Positions 1-9,186 are shown, counted from the stretch's first letter. The stretch: 64,000 nucleotides of DNA from Marinifilum flexuosum (GCF_003610555.1 NZ_RAPQ01000008.1:1046490-1110489); one strand, 5' to 3'. The notes: a model not told the origin generated them from the letters alone. Made by a program: numbers and translations.

Positions 1-157
1 CCAGTAACAAAGCTGCACCAACATTAAATTTAGAATATGGAGCATAAGAGCGATGAGCCGCATCTTTGGCCTGATTAACCAATGCTTGATCTTCTTTCGA
101 AAGTTCGTCTATCGAATCGTATTCGTAAACTGTTGTTATAATTTGTGTTTTCTTCAT
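1..157 (-). CDS. cdd: Cytidine deaminase, N-terminal part (cut by window edge)
   Basis: An open frame begins with ATG at 157 on the minus strand and runs off the left edge, giving about 52 residues. Residues about 33-49 read AHRSYAPYSKFNVGAAL, which is the N-terminal signature of homotetrameric cytidine deaminases, hydrolases that convert cytidine/deoxycytidine to uridine/deoxyuridine in pyrimidine salvage. The zinc-binding HAE and PCxxC motifs would lie outside the window, so catalytic competence cannot be judged. The 258 bases between this start and the divergent glucosaminidase gene hold both promoters; no clear -7 box was assigned. Confidence 0.88.
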   Translation of the reverse strand, partial: MKKTQIITTVYEYDSIDELSKEDQALVNQAKDAAHRSYAPYSKFNVGAALLL

Positions 158-415
158 TTTATAGCCATTAGTAAGCAGTATTAAGTAATTGGTTATATAC
201 TAACTACTCGTACTCATAAATATACAATAGTTTCGATAATATTTACTAAAACATCATCGTTAGCTTATCAACGGAATATCTTGTGAATAAAAATTGATAC
301 AGAAATATCAATGGATAACAGGATTGTTATATTTTTATGGTTGTTTTTGAAATCGGAACGAAGATATACATAAATTTTGATTTCTCATTTATTATCGCTT
401 TTACTTTAGATTTTT

Positions 416-1351
416 ATGAAGAAAATTATCTTATACACACTACTTGTAATTGTCACATGCTCAAGTGTGTTTGCAAAAAATTATACCAGAAAAGAATACA
501 TTCAAAAATATAAAGATTTAGCGATTCGAGAAATGGAACGCACTGGTATTCCAGCCAGTATCACAATGGCTCAGGGAGTATTAGAGTCACAAAATGGTAA
601 TTCTCTTTTGGCGCGCAAGGCCAATAACCATTTTGGAATCAAATGTCACGATTGGGTTGGGCCGAGTATGAAATTCGATGATGACAAAAAAAATGAGTGC
701 TTCAGAAAATATACTAACCCATATGAGTCGTATAAGGATCATTCAAAATTCCTGACAACACGTTCGCGATATGCTTTTTTATTCAAGTACCGATCGGATG
801 ATTACAAACGTTGGGCGCATGGATTAAAAAAAGCAGGTTATGCCACAGACCCAAAATATGCCCACAAGTTGATTAGTATTATTGAAGCTGAACATTTGTA
901 TAAATTAGATAGAAAAGGAGCAGGTAAAGATTTTGTTGTAAGCAAACCTGATGATACTGAATTGGCAGATATAGATGGTGATTTAAGTATTGATCCATTT
1001 GGAGCCCGATTGGAAGAGGCCAATGGTATTCATTATATCGTAACCAAAAAAGGTGATACTTTCTATAGTATTGAGAAGAACTTGGGAGTAGAACGTAAAA
1101 AGTTACTTCGTTATAATGATCTTCCTAAAAACTACATTTTACAGATTGATCAGAGATTATATCTGCATAACAAGCGAAATAAAGCTGCCCGCGGCTATAA
1201 TTTCCACCGTGTAAAAGAAGGTGAATCATTGTATGGTATTTCGCAGCAGTATGGTGTGAAATTGAAGAGACTTTGCAAGTACAATGGAGTGAAGAAAAAT
1301 TACAAAGTTCAGACAGGTGAGCGTATTTGGTTACGCAAAAAGAAAAGATAG
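416..1351 (+). CDS. Exported glucosaminidase with two LysM domains
   Basis: The 311-residue protein has a signal peptide (residues 1-20, ending SSVFA), a GH73/FlgJ-type endo-beta-N-acetylglucosaminidase domain (about 28-162) and two LysM peptidoglycan-binding modules (about 206-250 and 262-306). The segment ITMAQGVLESQNGNS contains the conserved glutamate (E57) expected to be the general acid, and KANNHFGIKC is the usual following block. The predicted role is cleavage of glycan strands in the periplasm during cell-wall growth or separation. The gene is monocistronic and ends at a strong hairpin shared with the convergent DoxX-like gene. Function is inferred from domain architecture, which is common in Bacteroidota. 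Confidence 0.9.
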   Translation: MKKIILYTLLVIVTCSSVFAKNYTRKEYIQKYKDLAIREMERTGIPASITMAQGVLESQNGNSLLARKANNHFGIKCHDWVGPSMKFDDDKKNECFRKYTNPYESYKDHSKFLTTRSRYAFLFKYRSDDYKRWAHGLKKAGYATDPKYAHKLISIIEAEHLYKLDRKGAGKDFVVSKPDDTELADIDGDLSIDPFGARLEEANGIHYIVTKKGDTFYSIEKNLGVERKKLLRYNDLPKNYILQIDQRLYLHNKRNKAARGYNFHRVKEGESLYGISQQYGVKLKRLCKYNGVKKNYKVQTGERIWLRKKKR

Positions 1352-1375
1352 TTAATATTGAAATTCAATAGGTGT

Positions 1376-1405
1376 AAAATCCGGTTCCTGAGAACCGGAT
1401 TTTTT
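1376..1405. terminator. Bidirectional intrinsic terminator
   Basis: A perfect 10-bp stem, AATCCGGTTC / GAACCGGATT with a four-base loop, is flanked by an A-run on the left and a T-run on the right. It can therefore end transcripts from both the glucosaminidase gene (+) and the DoxX-like gene (-). Confidence 0.9.
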
Positions 1406-1412
1406 AGTACAC

Positions 1413-1868
1413 TTATTTTTTCGAATAGATCAAACTACCACCAATAGTTAGTGCAGCCGATATAATCATGATGTTTTTGATGACATATTGGCCTTCGAGA
1501 GTTGGAAGTAAAATGTTTCCTCCTTGAAAAGTAACTTCAGGAAGTATAAACAAGGGCATAAACGTTCCTGTCATTTGAAGGAATAATAAGCCAATAGCGA
1601 TGCGTGTGCTTTTTTTAAACAAGAAGAAAATCCCAATTAACACTTCCCACCATCCAATAATATCAACCCAGGTTTCAGCAGCGAATAATGGCATCCAGCT
1701 AACGGTTGATTTTACCAAAGGTATCGCAGCTGATAGACCAATTGGCTTTAGTATACCAAACCAAATGAAAATCACAGCAAATGATATGCGAATGGCAGGT
1801 ATAGATAATCTTTGCATGTACTTGGCAATTTTACGATCCAGTTCTTTAAATTTTATATTCATGATCAT
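1413..1868 (-). CDS. DoxX/DUF417-like integral membrane protein
   Basis: The 151-residue protein has about four hydrophobic segments (roughly residues 24-42, 68-84, 90-110, 130-147). The block AVIFIWFGILKPIGL near the first segment, the WWEVLIGIFFL segment, and the late GQYVIKNIMIISAA helix resemble the DoxX superfamily, including the DUF417/RclC branch linked to reactive-chlorine or redox stress. No catalytic residues are evident, so the biochemical role is unknown. Two start codons are possible (MIM... at 1868 or MNIK... at 1862). The gene is convergent with the preceding gene and shares its terminator. Confidence 0.7.
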   Translation of the reverse strand: MIMNIKFKELDRKIAKYMQRLSIPAIRISFAVIFIWFGILKPIGLSAAIPLVKSTVSWMPLFAAETWVDIIGWWEVLIGIFFLFKKSTRIAIGLLFLQMTGTFMPLFILPEVTFQGGNILLPTLEGQYVIKNIMIISAALTIGGSLIYSKK

Positions 1869-2153
1869 CTTAATTTAGTTAATACAATAGTCCAATATTA
1901 CTGTCATTAGAAATAAAAGACTTATAAGTCTTAAATGTATATTTTTTTCTATTTCTAATATATGTTGGAGAGCAGATGTGGGGAAGGGTATCCTTATTTC
2001 AAAGTAAAGAGGTAGTTGGAGAATTAGATTAATGAGTTTTGGTTAGGAAATAATCAGAGAATCATATAAATTCAACAGTTATAATAAAACACACAAGTTG
2101 TAGTGTCTACCTTCAACCAAAAATGCACTTCAACTCATCCTAAAACCAATCAT

Positions 2154-5100
2154 ATGAATACTTTTACAAGCGGCCTAAGACGGATGTTTGTAGTTTTGGC
2201 ATTAACAGGCCTTATTCTACCTGCGCATTCTGTTTTGGCAAAGAAAAAGACAAAAGAACCTGCAAAAGATTCTTTAATCAATTCAAGTTTAGTTAGCGGA
2301 TTAAAATTTAGAGGGATAGGTCCTGCTACCACTTCAGGACGAATTTCTGATTTTGCAGTTAATCCGAATAATCATAGTGAGTACTATGTGGCAGTTTCGA
2401 GTGGTAATATTTTTAAAACCATAAACAATGGTACCACATGGAAACCAGTTTTCGATAAGTATGGATCTTACTCAATTGGAGTGGTCACAATGGATCCGAA
2501 CAACAGCAATGTGGTTTGGGCTGGTACTGGTGAGAACAATCACCAGCGAGCATTGGGCTATGGTGATGGTGTATATAAAACCATGGATGGCGGTAAGAGC
2601 TGGAAAAACATTGGTTTAAAAGAATCTCGCCATATTGGTGGCATCGTAATCGATCCTCGCAATTCTGATGTTGTATTTGTTGCTGCCGAAGGTTCGGTTT
2701 GGGGACCAGGAGGTGATCGTGGTTTGTACAAGACAAGCGATGGTGGTAAAAACTGGAAAAAAGTTCTTAATATCAGCGAAAACACAGGTGTGAACAATGT
2801 AATTATCGATCAGGTTGATCCTGATATCATGTATGCAACTTCGGAACAGCGACGTCGACATGTACATGCAAAAATTAATGGCGGACCAGAATCAGCCATC
2901 TATAAATCAACGGATGGTGGAGAAAATTGGCGTAAACTGAAGTCTGGATTACCTTCAGGACATATTGGAGGAATGGGCATTGCCGTGTCTCCGGTAAATC
3001 ACAACTATGTTTATGCCATAATTGAAGCTGCTATGGGCAGTGGTTTCTATCGTTCTACCGATAGAGGAGAATCATGGTCTAAAATGAGCGATCATGTGAG
3101 CAGTGGACAATATTACAATGAAATTTATTGCGATCCTGTTGATGTTGATAAAGTATATTCAGTTGAAACCTTTAGTCATTTTACAGAAGATGGAGGGAAA
3201 ACCTGGAAACGCTTTGGATTGAAAAATCGCCATGTTGATGATCATGCACTTTGGATTGATCCGACAGATACCAATCACATAATGATTGGTGGTGATGGTG
3301 GTATTTATGAAAGTTTCGATGCAGGAGAGACCTATGTATTCAAATCTAATCTATCGGTAACACAGTTTTACAGAGTTCAAGTAGATAATGCACTACCATT
3401 CTACAATGTTTATGGAGGAACTCAAGACAATAATACACTTGGAGGGCCGTCTCAAAATATTAGCCGCAGAGGTGTAACCAATGATGAGTGGGAACCAATT
3501 CTAGGTGGTGATGGTTTTTGGGCGCAGATTGATCCAAAAGATCCAAATATTGTGTATTGCGAATATCAGTATGGAAATTCATATCGATACGATAAACAAA
3601 GCGGAGAAAAAATCAATATTAAACCTCGCGAAAGAAAAGGCGAATTGGCCTACAAGTGGAATTGGAATGCTCCTATGATTTTGTCGGCTCACAAACATAC
3701 TCGTTTGTATGTTGCAGCCAATAAAGTATTCCGCAGCGATGATCGTGGAAATTCATGGGAGGTAATTAGTGAAGACTTAACTACAGGCAAAGACCGTGAT
3801 TCGTTTAAGGTGATGGGCAAATATTGGAGTGCTGATGCAGTGAAGAAGCATGTTTCTACTTCGCAGTTTGGTACCATTGTTTCTATGGCAGAATCTCCAA
3901 AGAATGAGAACTTGTTGTATGCAGGAACCGACGATGGATTAATTCAGGTAAGTGAACAAGGTGGAAATACATGGATGAAATATGCTACATTCCCGGGAAT
4001 TCCTCAATACACCTATGTTAGTGATATCATGCCATCAAAACATGATGAGAATGTTGTTTATGCTTCTTTTGATAACAGAAAGAGAGATGATTTTAAGCCA
4101 TACATTTTGAAGAGTGCTGATAAGGGAAAAACCTGGACCAATATTGCTGGTAATTTGCCAAAGAATGGAACGGTTCATACCATCGAGCAAGATTTTAAAG
4201 ATCCAAGTTTACTATTTGTAGGAACCGAGTTCGGAATCTTCTTTACAAAGAATAATGGAACAAATTGGGTACAATTGAAGTCTGGTATTCCTACCATTGC
4301 TGTGCGCGATTTAACCATCCAGGAACGCGAGTGCGATTTGGTTGCGGCAAGTTTTGGACGTGGATTCTTTATTCTGGATGATTACTCTCCATTACGATCA
4401 GTAAATCCAGAAATGGTAGAGAAAAAGGCTGAATTGTTCCCTGTAAAAGATGCTTTAATGTACATTCAGAAAGGTGGAAAAGGAAGTATGGGACATACCT
4501 ATTTTACAGCTCCTAACCCTGCCTTTGGTGCTACATTTACTTACTATTTAAAGGAAGTGCCAAAAACGGCAAAGCAAGCCCGTCAGAAGATAGAGAAGGA
4601 CTTGTTTAAGAATGGTGAATTTATTCCTCAGCCAAGCTGGAAAGAGCTGGAAGATGAGAAGAAAGAAGTTGCACCTTACCTTTTGTTCACCATTAAGGAT
4701 GTGGATGGAGAAGAGATCCGAAAGATAGCAACAAGTGCTAAAAAAGGTATTAATCGTGTGAATTGGGATTTAAAATTCCCATCAGTTTCACCTGTGAAGA
4801 ATAAGGAGTTTAAGCCTACTAAAAAAGGTAGATCGGGAATGTTCGTTATGCCTGGTGACTATCAGATTGAAATGGGAATGGTAGCAAATGGCAAATACGA
4901 AATGTTGGCAGAAGGCATGCAATTTAAAACAGTTACTCTAAACAACAGAACATTACCTGCCGAAAACCGAAAAGAATTGGTAAAATTCCAGCAAAAAGTA
5001 GCACGTATGTCAAAGGCGATTCAGGGTAGCATGCAAGTAGTAGAAGCTTTTAAAGCCAAAATAGCTGCCATTAAAACAGCTTTGGTACAAACTCCGGGAA

Positions 5101-5444
5101 TTCCAGCCAATGTATCAGAAAAAGTTGAGGAATTATCAATTGAGTTAAACGAAATTGAATTCTTGTTTGAAGGAGTACCGGCAAGAGCAAGTTGGGAAGA
5201 AATACCACCGGCTCAGATTCCAATTTCAAATAGAATCAATAATATTGTTTGGTCGCATTGGGCAAGTACTTCAGGAGTTACCCAAACTCAGAAAGATCAG
5301 TTCGAGATATTGAAAGAGGAGTTCCCGGCTGCATTGAAGAGCTTACAGAAATTGGCTGGAGATATGAAGTGGGTGGAAGCAGAATTGGAAAAACAAGGTG
5401 CTCCCTGGACACCGGGTCGAATTCCAACTTACACAGTAGAGTAA
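2154..5444 (+). CDS. Large exported BNR/VPS10-type beta-propeller protein
   Basis: The open frame extends to a GTG at 2103, but the ATG at 2154 starts a good signal peptide (MNTFTSGLRRMFVVLALTGL... ending SVLA), giving about 1096 residues. At least ten BNR/Asp-box-like turns are visible (GGKSWKN, GGKNWKK, GGENWRK, RGESWSK, GGKTWKR, RGNSWEV, GGNTWMK, KGKTWTN, NGTNWVQ), typical of sortilin/VPS10-like propellers. Such proteins are often labelled glycosyl hydrolase in Bacteroidota, but no catalytic sialidase-type Arg triad was identified, so enzymatic activity is unproven. The C-terminal 300 residues are helical and unassigned. Probably periplasmic or secreted. The gene stands alone and ends at a hairpin at 5491. 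Confidence 0.8.
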   Translation: MNTFTSGLRRMFVVLALTGLILPAHSVLAKKKTKEPAKDSLINSSLVSGLKFRGIGPATTSGRISDFAVNPNNHSEYYVAVSSGNIFKTINNGTTWKPVFDKYGSYSIGVVTMDPNNSNVVWAGTGENNHQRALGYGDGVYKTMDGGKSWKNIGLKESRHIGGIVIDPRNSDVVFVAAEGSVWGPGGDRGLYKTSDGGKNWKKVLNISENTGVNNVIIDQVDPDIMYATSEQRRRHVHAKINGGPESAIYKSTDGGENWRKLKSGLPSGHIGGMGIAVSPVNHNYVYAIIEAAMGSGFYRSTDRGESWSKMSDHVSSGQYYNEIYCDPVDVDKVYSVETFSHFTEDGGKTWKRFGLKNRHVDDHALWIDPTDTNHIMIGGDGGIYESFDAGETYVFKSNLSVTQFYRVQVDNALPFYNVYGGTQDNNTLGGPSQNISRRGVTNDEWEPILGGDGFWAQIDPKDPNIVYCEYQYGNSYRYDKQSGEKINIKPRERKGELAYKWNWNAPMILSAHKHTRLYVAANKVFRSDDRGNSWEVISEDLTTGKDRDSFKVMGKYWSADAVKKHVSTSQFGTIVSMAESPKNENLLYAGTDDGLIQVSEQGGNTWMKYATFPGIPQYTYVSDIMPSKHDENVVYASFDNRKRDDFKPYILKSADKGKTWTNIAGNLPKNGTVHTIEQDFKDPSLLFVGTEFGIFFTKNNGTNWVQLKSGIPTIAVRDLTIQERECDLVAASFGRGFFILDDYSPLRSVNPEMVEKKAELFPVKDALMYIQKGGKGSMGHTYFTAPNPAFGATFTYYLKEVPKTAKQARQKIEKDLFKNGEFIPQPSWKELEDEKKEVAPYLLFTIKDVDGEEIRKIATSAKKGINRVNWDLKFPSVSPVKNKEFKPTKKGRSGMFVMPGDYQIEMGMVANGKYEMLAEGMQFKTVTLNNRTLPAENRKELVKFQQKVARMSKAIQGSMQVVEAFKAKIAAIKTALVQTPGIPANVSEKVEELSIELNEIEFLFEGVPARASWEEIPPAQIPISNRINNIVWSHWASTSGVTQTQKDQFEILKEEFPAALKSLQKLAGDMKWVEAELEKQGAPWTPGRIPTYTVE

Positions 5445-5490
5445 AAGTCGAAAAGAGATTGTAACAATTGAAAAACAGTTGTTCTTGATT

Positions 5491-5519
5491 AGAGACAAGG
5501 CATTGCCTTGTCTCTTTTT
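5491..5519 (+). terminator. Terminator formed by a dispersed palindrome
   Basis: AGAGACAAGG / CCTTGTCTCT with a short loop is followed by TTTTTAT. It is well placed to terminate the propeller gene. It is also the best-formed member of a small palindrome family seen at 6042, 31132 and 34113, whose core is AGAC..GCATTGC..GTCT. Confidence 0.8.
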
Positions 5520-5634
5520 ATAGCATATTTTTTTGTGCAAAATCAGATTAATAGGTGTAATTTTTGGCATTGTTTTGGTGGTAACATCAATTCTAAAAAA
5601 TTATAAACTAATCTGTAATCAATAAAGTTGAATC

Positions 5635-5982
5635 ATGAAAAAAGCAATCTTTTATTGTCTTGGTGTTGTACTATTGGCATCCTGCCAGATGACACAAACC
5701 ATTGTTACTCCACCTGCCAATGTAAATGTTCCGAAAAATGCACTTTTTATTTCTCAATCGGGAACCGAAAATTCTTTAATGCAAACCGTTATCGATTTGG
5801 AAAATAACGAAATGGTAGTGCTTACCTACAGTTATGCAAATATCGAAAATGTAACACGCACCGGAGTGTATTTAAATCCTGATGATTATCGAAACATGAA
5901 AATTGTAGGAACAGATGCACCATACTCCAAGGAGGAAGAGGAAAAGCAACCTGCTCACCTAAATGATTCTAAAGAGAAATAA
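5635..5982 (+). CDS. Small lipoprotein of unknown function
   Basis: The 115-residue protein starts with a lipoprotein signal (MKKAIFYCLGVVLLASC, lipobox LASC with Cys17), so it should be lipid-anchored. The mature part is short and soluble with an acidic/lysine-rich tail (EEEEKQ). I do not recognise the family. It is flanked by two hairpin terminators (5491 and 6000), implying its own transcript. Confidence 0.75.
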   Translation: MKKAIFYCLGVVLLASCQMTQTIVTPPANVNVPKNALFISQSGTENSLMQTVIDLENNEMVVLTYSYANIENVTRTGVYLNPDDYRNMKIVGTDAPYSKEEEEKQPAHLNDSKEK

Positions 5983-5999
5983 AAATGAATGAAATATAA

Positions 6000-6036
6000 A
6001 AAGGGATAAGTCAATTGCGGCTTATCCCTTTGTTAT
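6000..6036 (+). terminator. Intrinsic terminator
   Basis: The stem AAAGGGATAAG / CTTATCCCTTT with a ten-base loop is followed by TGTTATTT. It lies directly after the lipoprotein gene. Confidence 0.75.
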
Positions 6037-6041
6037 TTGGA

Positions 6042-6066
6042 GTAGAGACAAGACATTGCCTTTACT
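6042..6066. repeat. Degenerate copy of the AGAGAC..GCATTGC palindrome
   Basis: GTAGAGACAAGACATTGCC matches the left half of the palindromes at 5491 and 34113; the right half has decayed to TTTACTA. It sits between the lipoprotein terminator and the convergent membrane-protein gene. Confidence 0.55.
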
Positions 6067-6096
6067 ATATTATTTAATGCTATATAAAATTTAAAA

Positions 6097-6477
6097 TCAT
6101 TCCCCCAACTGATCTTTGGTTCTGCTTAAAAGGAAAGAATCGGCCAGTTGAATGGCTGTAATAATAAATAGTACAAAGGCAATTGGATATTTAAATTGAA
6201 TTACGAAATCAAGAAGAATGTTTGCCTCTTTCAGTTCAAAATAGAACAAGAATGCAACAGTAAAAGCCATAATTACAAATAGGCCTAGCGACATCATCAG
6301 GTGGCGCAACAAGGCTTCTCTAATTGATTTTCTCTTCTCCACTTTTTCCACCACATTATCGGCAAAATCAATTGGAATATTTAGCTCGAAATCATCTTCT
6401 AAAATTTCTTTCAGCAATTGATCCACATTTTGGAATTCGTCCTCAGTATGTTTTCCTCTGTAGCTATGCATATCCAT
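6097..6477 (-). CDS. Two-TM membrane protein coupled to the ECF sigma factor (possible anti-sigma)
   Basis: The 126-residue protein has a soluble N-terminal half (acidic, residues 1-55) followed by two hydrophobic segments (about 62-82 and 92-112). Its ATG overlaps the TAA of the upstream sigma-factor gene by one base, a typical translational-coupling arrangement. Position and topology (cytoplasmic N-terminal region plus membrane segments) suggest it regulates that sigma factor, but no zinc-binding HxxxCxxC anti-sigma motif is present. The anti-sigma role is therefore an inference from context. Confidence 0.65.
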   Translation of the reverse strand: MDMHSYRGKHTEDEFQNVDQLLKEILEDDFELNIPIDFADNVVEKVEKRKSIREALLRHLMMSLGLFVIMAFTVAFLFYFELKEANILLDFVIQFKYPIAFVLFIITAIQLADSFLLSRTKDQLGE

Positions 6478-7040
6478 TAGTATTTAATTTGTACCAACTC
6501 ACTTTTCTCTATTAATTCTTTCAGCATTTTCCTTGCCCTGAAAATGTAATTCTTAACCGTTCCAACAGGCAAACCTGTTATTTCAACGATCTCTTTGTAT
6601 CCCATCTCCTCAAGGTGGTACAAACTTAAAACAGTTTTGTACTGTGTGGGCAATTCATCAATCATTTTTCGAAGGTGGAATTTTAATTCATTCGATTCTG
6701 CAATTTTTTGAGGGTGTTCCTCAGTTATCATGTCCGAATGTAAAAATTCACGTTCATTGTCATCAATATCAGTATCGGGCTTTCTTTTTTTCAAATGATT
6801 AATGGTAACCCGATAAGCAATGGTTGCAATCCATGTTGAAAGTTTTGAATCTCCTCGAAATTCAGGCAGCTTCTGATGCACCTTAATAAATACTTCCTGA
6901 CAGACATCCTCCAAATCTTCCTGCTGATTTAGCAAACGTGCTGCCACGTGAAATACAAGGCGCTCGTATTGCTTTACCAAAAACCGAAAGGCCTGTGGAT
7001 TGCCGTTATTTATCTGATTTATCAGCTCTGTTTCCTTCAT
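6477..7040 (-). CDS. ECF-type RNA polymerase sigma factor
   Basis: The 187-residue protein has sigma region 2 at about residues 10-80 (QEDLEDVCQEVFIKVHQKL, then FRGDSKLSTWIATIAYR) and sigma region 4 at about 128-180 (LPTQYKTVLSLYHLEEMGYK, then GLPVGTVKNYIFRARKML). These are hallmarks of SigE/RpoE-like group IV sigma factors that recruit RNA polymerase to stress or envelope regulons. It forms a two-gene unit with the overlapping membrane protein. The target regulon is not evident; the divergent gene at 7314 could be one target. Confidence 0.92.
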   Translation of the reverse strand: MKETELINQINNGNPQAFRFLVKQYERLVFHVAARLLNQQEDLEDVCQEVFIKVHQKLPEFRGDSKLSTWIATIAYRVTINHLKKRKPDTDIDDNEREFLHSDMITEEHPQKIAESNELKFHLRKMIDELPTQYKTVLSLYHLEEMGYKEIVEITGLPVGTVKNYIFRARKMLKELIEKSELVQIKY

Positions 7041-7105
7041 CTTCTGTTGCAGTAGACAAGCAAGGTAAGAAATAGGTTGCAGAAAATTTAAATATTTTTT
7101 GCTTT

Positions 7106-7219
7106 ACCTCATCCTATCCTTCTCCTGAAGGAGAAGAGAACAAATTTTCAATTAAGGCAATAGATTAATGTTTGCAGAATTCCTCTTCTCCTCAAGGAGA
7201 AGGGGCCAGGGGATGAGGT
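7106..7219. repeat. Composite inverted repeat in the divergent promoter region
   Basis: Outer arms ACCTCATCC (7106-7114) and GGATGAGGT (7211-7219) enclose two internal palindromes, CTTCTCCTGAAGGAGAAG and a similar CTTCTCCTCAAGGAGAAG. CT-rich/AG-rich hairpins of this style recur between genes in many bacteria. The element separates the sigma-factor gene from the divergent gene at 7314, and its right end supplies the GTG at 7218, which argues against that codon being a real start. Confidence 0.7.
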
Positions 7220-7313
7220 GAAAAAAATAAAAAAAATCCATCAAGCTGCAACCTTTTTTAAACCACCATGGTCTACTAGGCAAAATAGATTGAAAAACTT
7301 AAAATTTAAAATT

Positions 7314-7685
7314 ATGCATATTGGAGAATTATTAATGGCAGCGGTGATATTTTATAGTATTATAAAATTTGTACAAATCATGTCATCGCATTTTCTGAAA
7401 AGAAAAATTATTAAAACCGGTCATTTAGACCGTGCAGAGATTTTAGATCAAAACACAGAAGTGGAAGTAAAAAAGCAAGTGCAATACGATCAGTATCCTG
7501 CATTGAAGTGGGGATTGGTAGCATTTTTTGGTGGACTAGGTTTTGTTGTTCTTGAAATTCTGGGAGCTTATTATCCTGAGTTTAAAAGCTACAGAAGTGC
7601 AATGCCTTTCGGAATTTTCTTTGTATTTACTTCTATTGGTTTCTTGTTGTACTATGTGATCATGAGTAACAAGGCAAAAGAATAG
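7314..7685 (+). CDS. Small membrane protein, DUF6249-like
   Basis: The frame is open from a GTG at 7218 inside the upstream repeat, but ATG 7314 gives a sensible membrane protein (MHIGELLMAAVIFYSIIKF...) of 123 residues. There are three hydrophobic segments (about 4-22, 62-80, 95-115) and a charged region between the first and second. The pattern of an N-terminal anchor, a basic stretch and two closing helices resembles DUF6249-type proteins that often sit beside sigma-factor genes in Bacteroidota; that assignment is tentative. Confidence 0.6.
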   Translation: MHIGELLMAAVIFYSIIKFVQIMSSHFLKRKIIKTGHLDRAEILDQNTEVEVKKQVQYDQYPALKWGLVAFFGGLGFVVLEILGAYYPEFKSYRSAMPFGIFFVFTSIGFLLYYVIMSNKAKE

Positions 7686-7708
7686 AAAATAAATATCCCA
7701 ATAAAGCG

Positions 7709-7745
7709 AGGCTGTTCAATTCATTTTGGGCAGCCTTGTTTTGTT
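7709..7745 (+). terminator. Possible terminator
   Basis: A short AGGCTG / CAGCCT stem with a long loop is followed by TTGTTTTGTTT just after the membrane-protein gene. It is weak. Confidence 0.45.
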
Positions 7746-7790
7746 TGTAACATTTAGTAAAATAAAAACCGCTGTAGCCCAGTATTTACC

Positions 7791-8135
7791 GATCCGAGTT
7801 AATAAAATAGCATCCGAGTAGCAAAATATACCTTCTGAGTTAACAATTACCCCATCTGAGTAGCTTAAAAACCCATCTGAGTAGTCCCAATACCCTTCTG
7901 AGTTATCAATTAACCCGTATGAGTAGTTGAAATACCCATCGGAGTTACCAATATTGGCATCTGAGTAAGCCAAATACCCTTCTGAGTTGAACAAGAAGGG
8001 ATAAATACTAACTCGGATAGGAAAGTTAATAACTCAGATGGCAAAAATACTTACTTGCATGGGTAGAATATCAACTCGCAAGGCAATTTGACTAATTTGT
8101 TTAATGAATTTGCTTACTCAAACAGATGGTGCATA
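7791..8135. repeat. Array A: 21-bp-phased degenerate repeats that reverse orientation
   Basis: The trinucleotide GAG of the unit core (TCTGAGT) recurs at 7796, 7816, 7837, 7858, 7879, 7900, 7921, 7942, 7963 and 7984, i.e. every 21 bases after the first step. From 8012 the core is inverted (ACTCGG, ACTCAG) with CTC/CTT at 8012, 8033, 8054, 8075 and 8117, again on a 21-base grid. Unit sequences differ strongly; only the core and spacing persist. An open frame on the minus strand across it (7716-7994) is a by-product of the 7-codon period. The 290 bases from 8136 to 8427 hold a small AATATCTTA/TAAGATATT hairpin and nothing else recognised. Confidence 0.85.
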
Positions 8136-8427
8136 GGCAAAGAGCTGAAAATGCTGCAATTTTATAGAAGGAAGCAAGGCAAAAAGAGAACAGTTGAATA
8201 CTGTTGCCAAAATATCTTAGCATAAGATATTTATTTTTAGGATTATTGTTTAAATTCACATGCCTAAGACATCTAAAATTATCAGTTTATACAAGCAGAT
8301 TGGACATGTAAGCTGATAAGAGTAGGGAATAAAAGAAAAATAAGCATAGCTTTTTTAAGCTTATAAATAAGTTAGGCTTAATTGGGTAACTATGCACAAA
8401 GAATATGACTCTAATTAATTTATATAA

Positions 8428-9186
8428 ATGAACACATTACTAAAAATCTCTTTGATTTTACTCCTTGTATTAAGTCTATTAGGGATTGCAGATTATTACA
8501 TCCCAGACTGCTCATTATTTCAAGATTACATTAGAGGTACTTTTACAGAAACTATTGGAATTCTGGTGACTATAGTTTTAATTGAAATTATTTTGAGTAA
8601 TAGTAGGAAGAAAGAACATGAAATTCTCATTAACAAAAGTGCTATCAGAGCTATCGAAATGATTAATATTTCATTGGAAAATTATAATAGAGCAGCCTTT
8701 GATATTGCAACACCTTCGGACAAAAAACACCTTATGACGAATAAAACACTAGACGATAATTTCTTATTTGCAGATTTATGTGAGTTATTTGAAAGCAGTA
8801 ATTCATTGATATTTGAAGGTATATTTGTAAGTAAGATTGAAGTATATTTTGACAAACTCGACCACTTAGCTCAAACTATTAAAACAGCTTTATATCAAGT
8901 TGATTTATCTTATCACAATGAACTATCTAAATTACTAATTGATTTCATTAAGTATATTGAAGAATATTATCCTAAAAATGGAATATTAAAAGACAAAACA
9001 CAATCTTTGGGTGATGGCAAAATGAAAGATGAAATAAAAAAGATTATTTCTGAACACACTGGAAATGTGGAATACGAAGGAACTGTAAAGGACAAATATG
9101 TAAGACTATATGAAATTATTAGATATATAAATAATTTTAAAAAGGGATATAAAAAACTTGAACTTGATATTAGAATGAAAAACTAA
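8428..9186 (+). CDS. Orphan two-TM protein of unknown function
   Basis: The 252-residue protein has two N-terminal hydrophobic segments (about residues 5-22 and 38-57) followed by a long charged, helical cytoplasmic domain. I recognise no family. Its base and codon use are more AT-rich than neighbouring housekeeping genes. It is isolated between array A and a hairpin-like element (9187-9356), so it may be a recently acquired accessory gene. A membrane-anchored sensor or defence-type role is possible but unsupported. Confidence 0.65.
   Translation: MNTLLKISLILLLVLSLLGIADYYIPDCSLFQDYIRGTFTETIGILVTIVLIEIILSNSRKKEHEILINKSAIRAIEMINISLENYNRAAFDIATPSDKKHLMTNKTLDDNFLFADLCELFESSNSLIFEGIFVSKIEVYFDKLDHLAQTIKTALYQVDLSYHNELSKLLIDFIKYIEEYYPKNGILKDKTQSLGDGKMKDEIKKIISEHTGNVEYEGTVKDKYVRLYEIIRYINNFKKGYKKLELDIRMKN

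Noticed and set aside
2103-2153. GTG start of the propeller protein
   Set aside because: It would put 17 polar residues before an otherwise normal signal peptide; ATG 2154 is better.
7218-7313. GTG start of the 7314 membrane protein
   Set aside because: The codon lies in the right arm of the composite inverted repeat and the added 32 residues are basic and repeat-derived.
7716-7994. 92-residue minus-strand ORF with a perfect-looking seven-residue repeat (NSEGYLA, YSDANIG, NSDGYFN ...)
   Set aside because: The 7-codon period is simply the 21-bp DNA array read in one frame. The array continues on both sides out of frame and in reverse orientation, there is no signal or promoter, and the last third is unrelated sequence.
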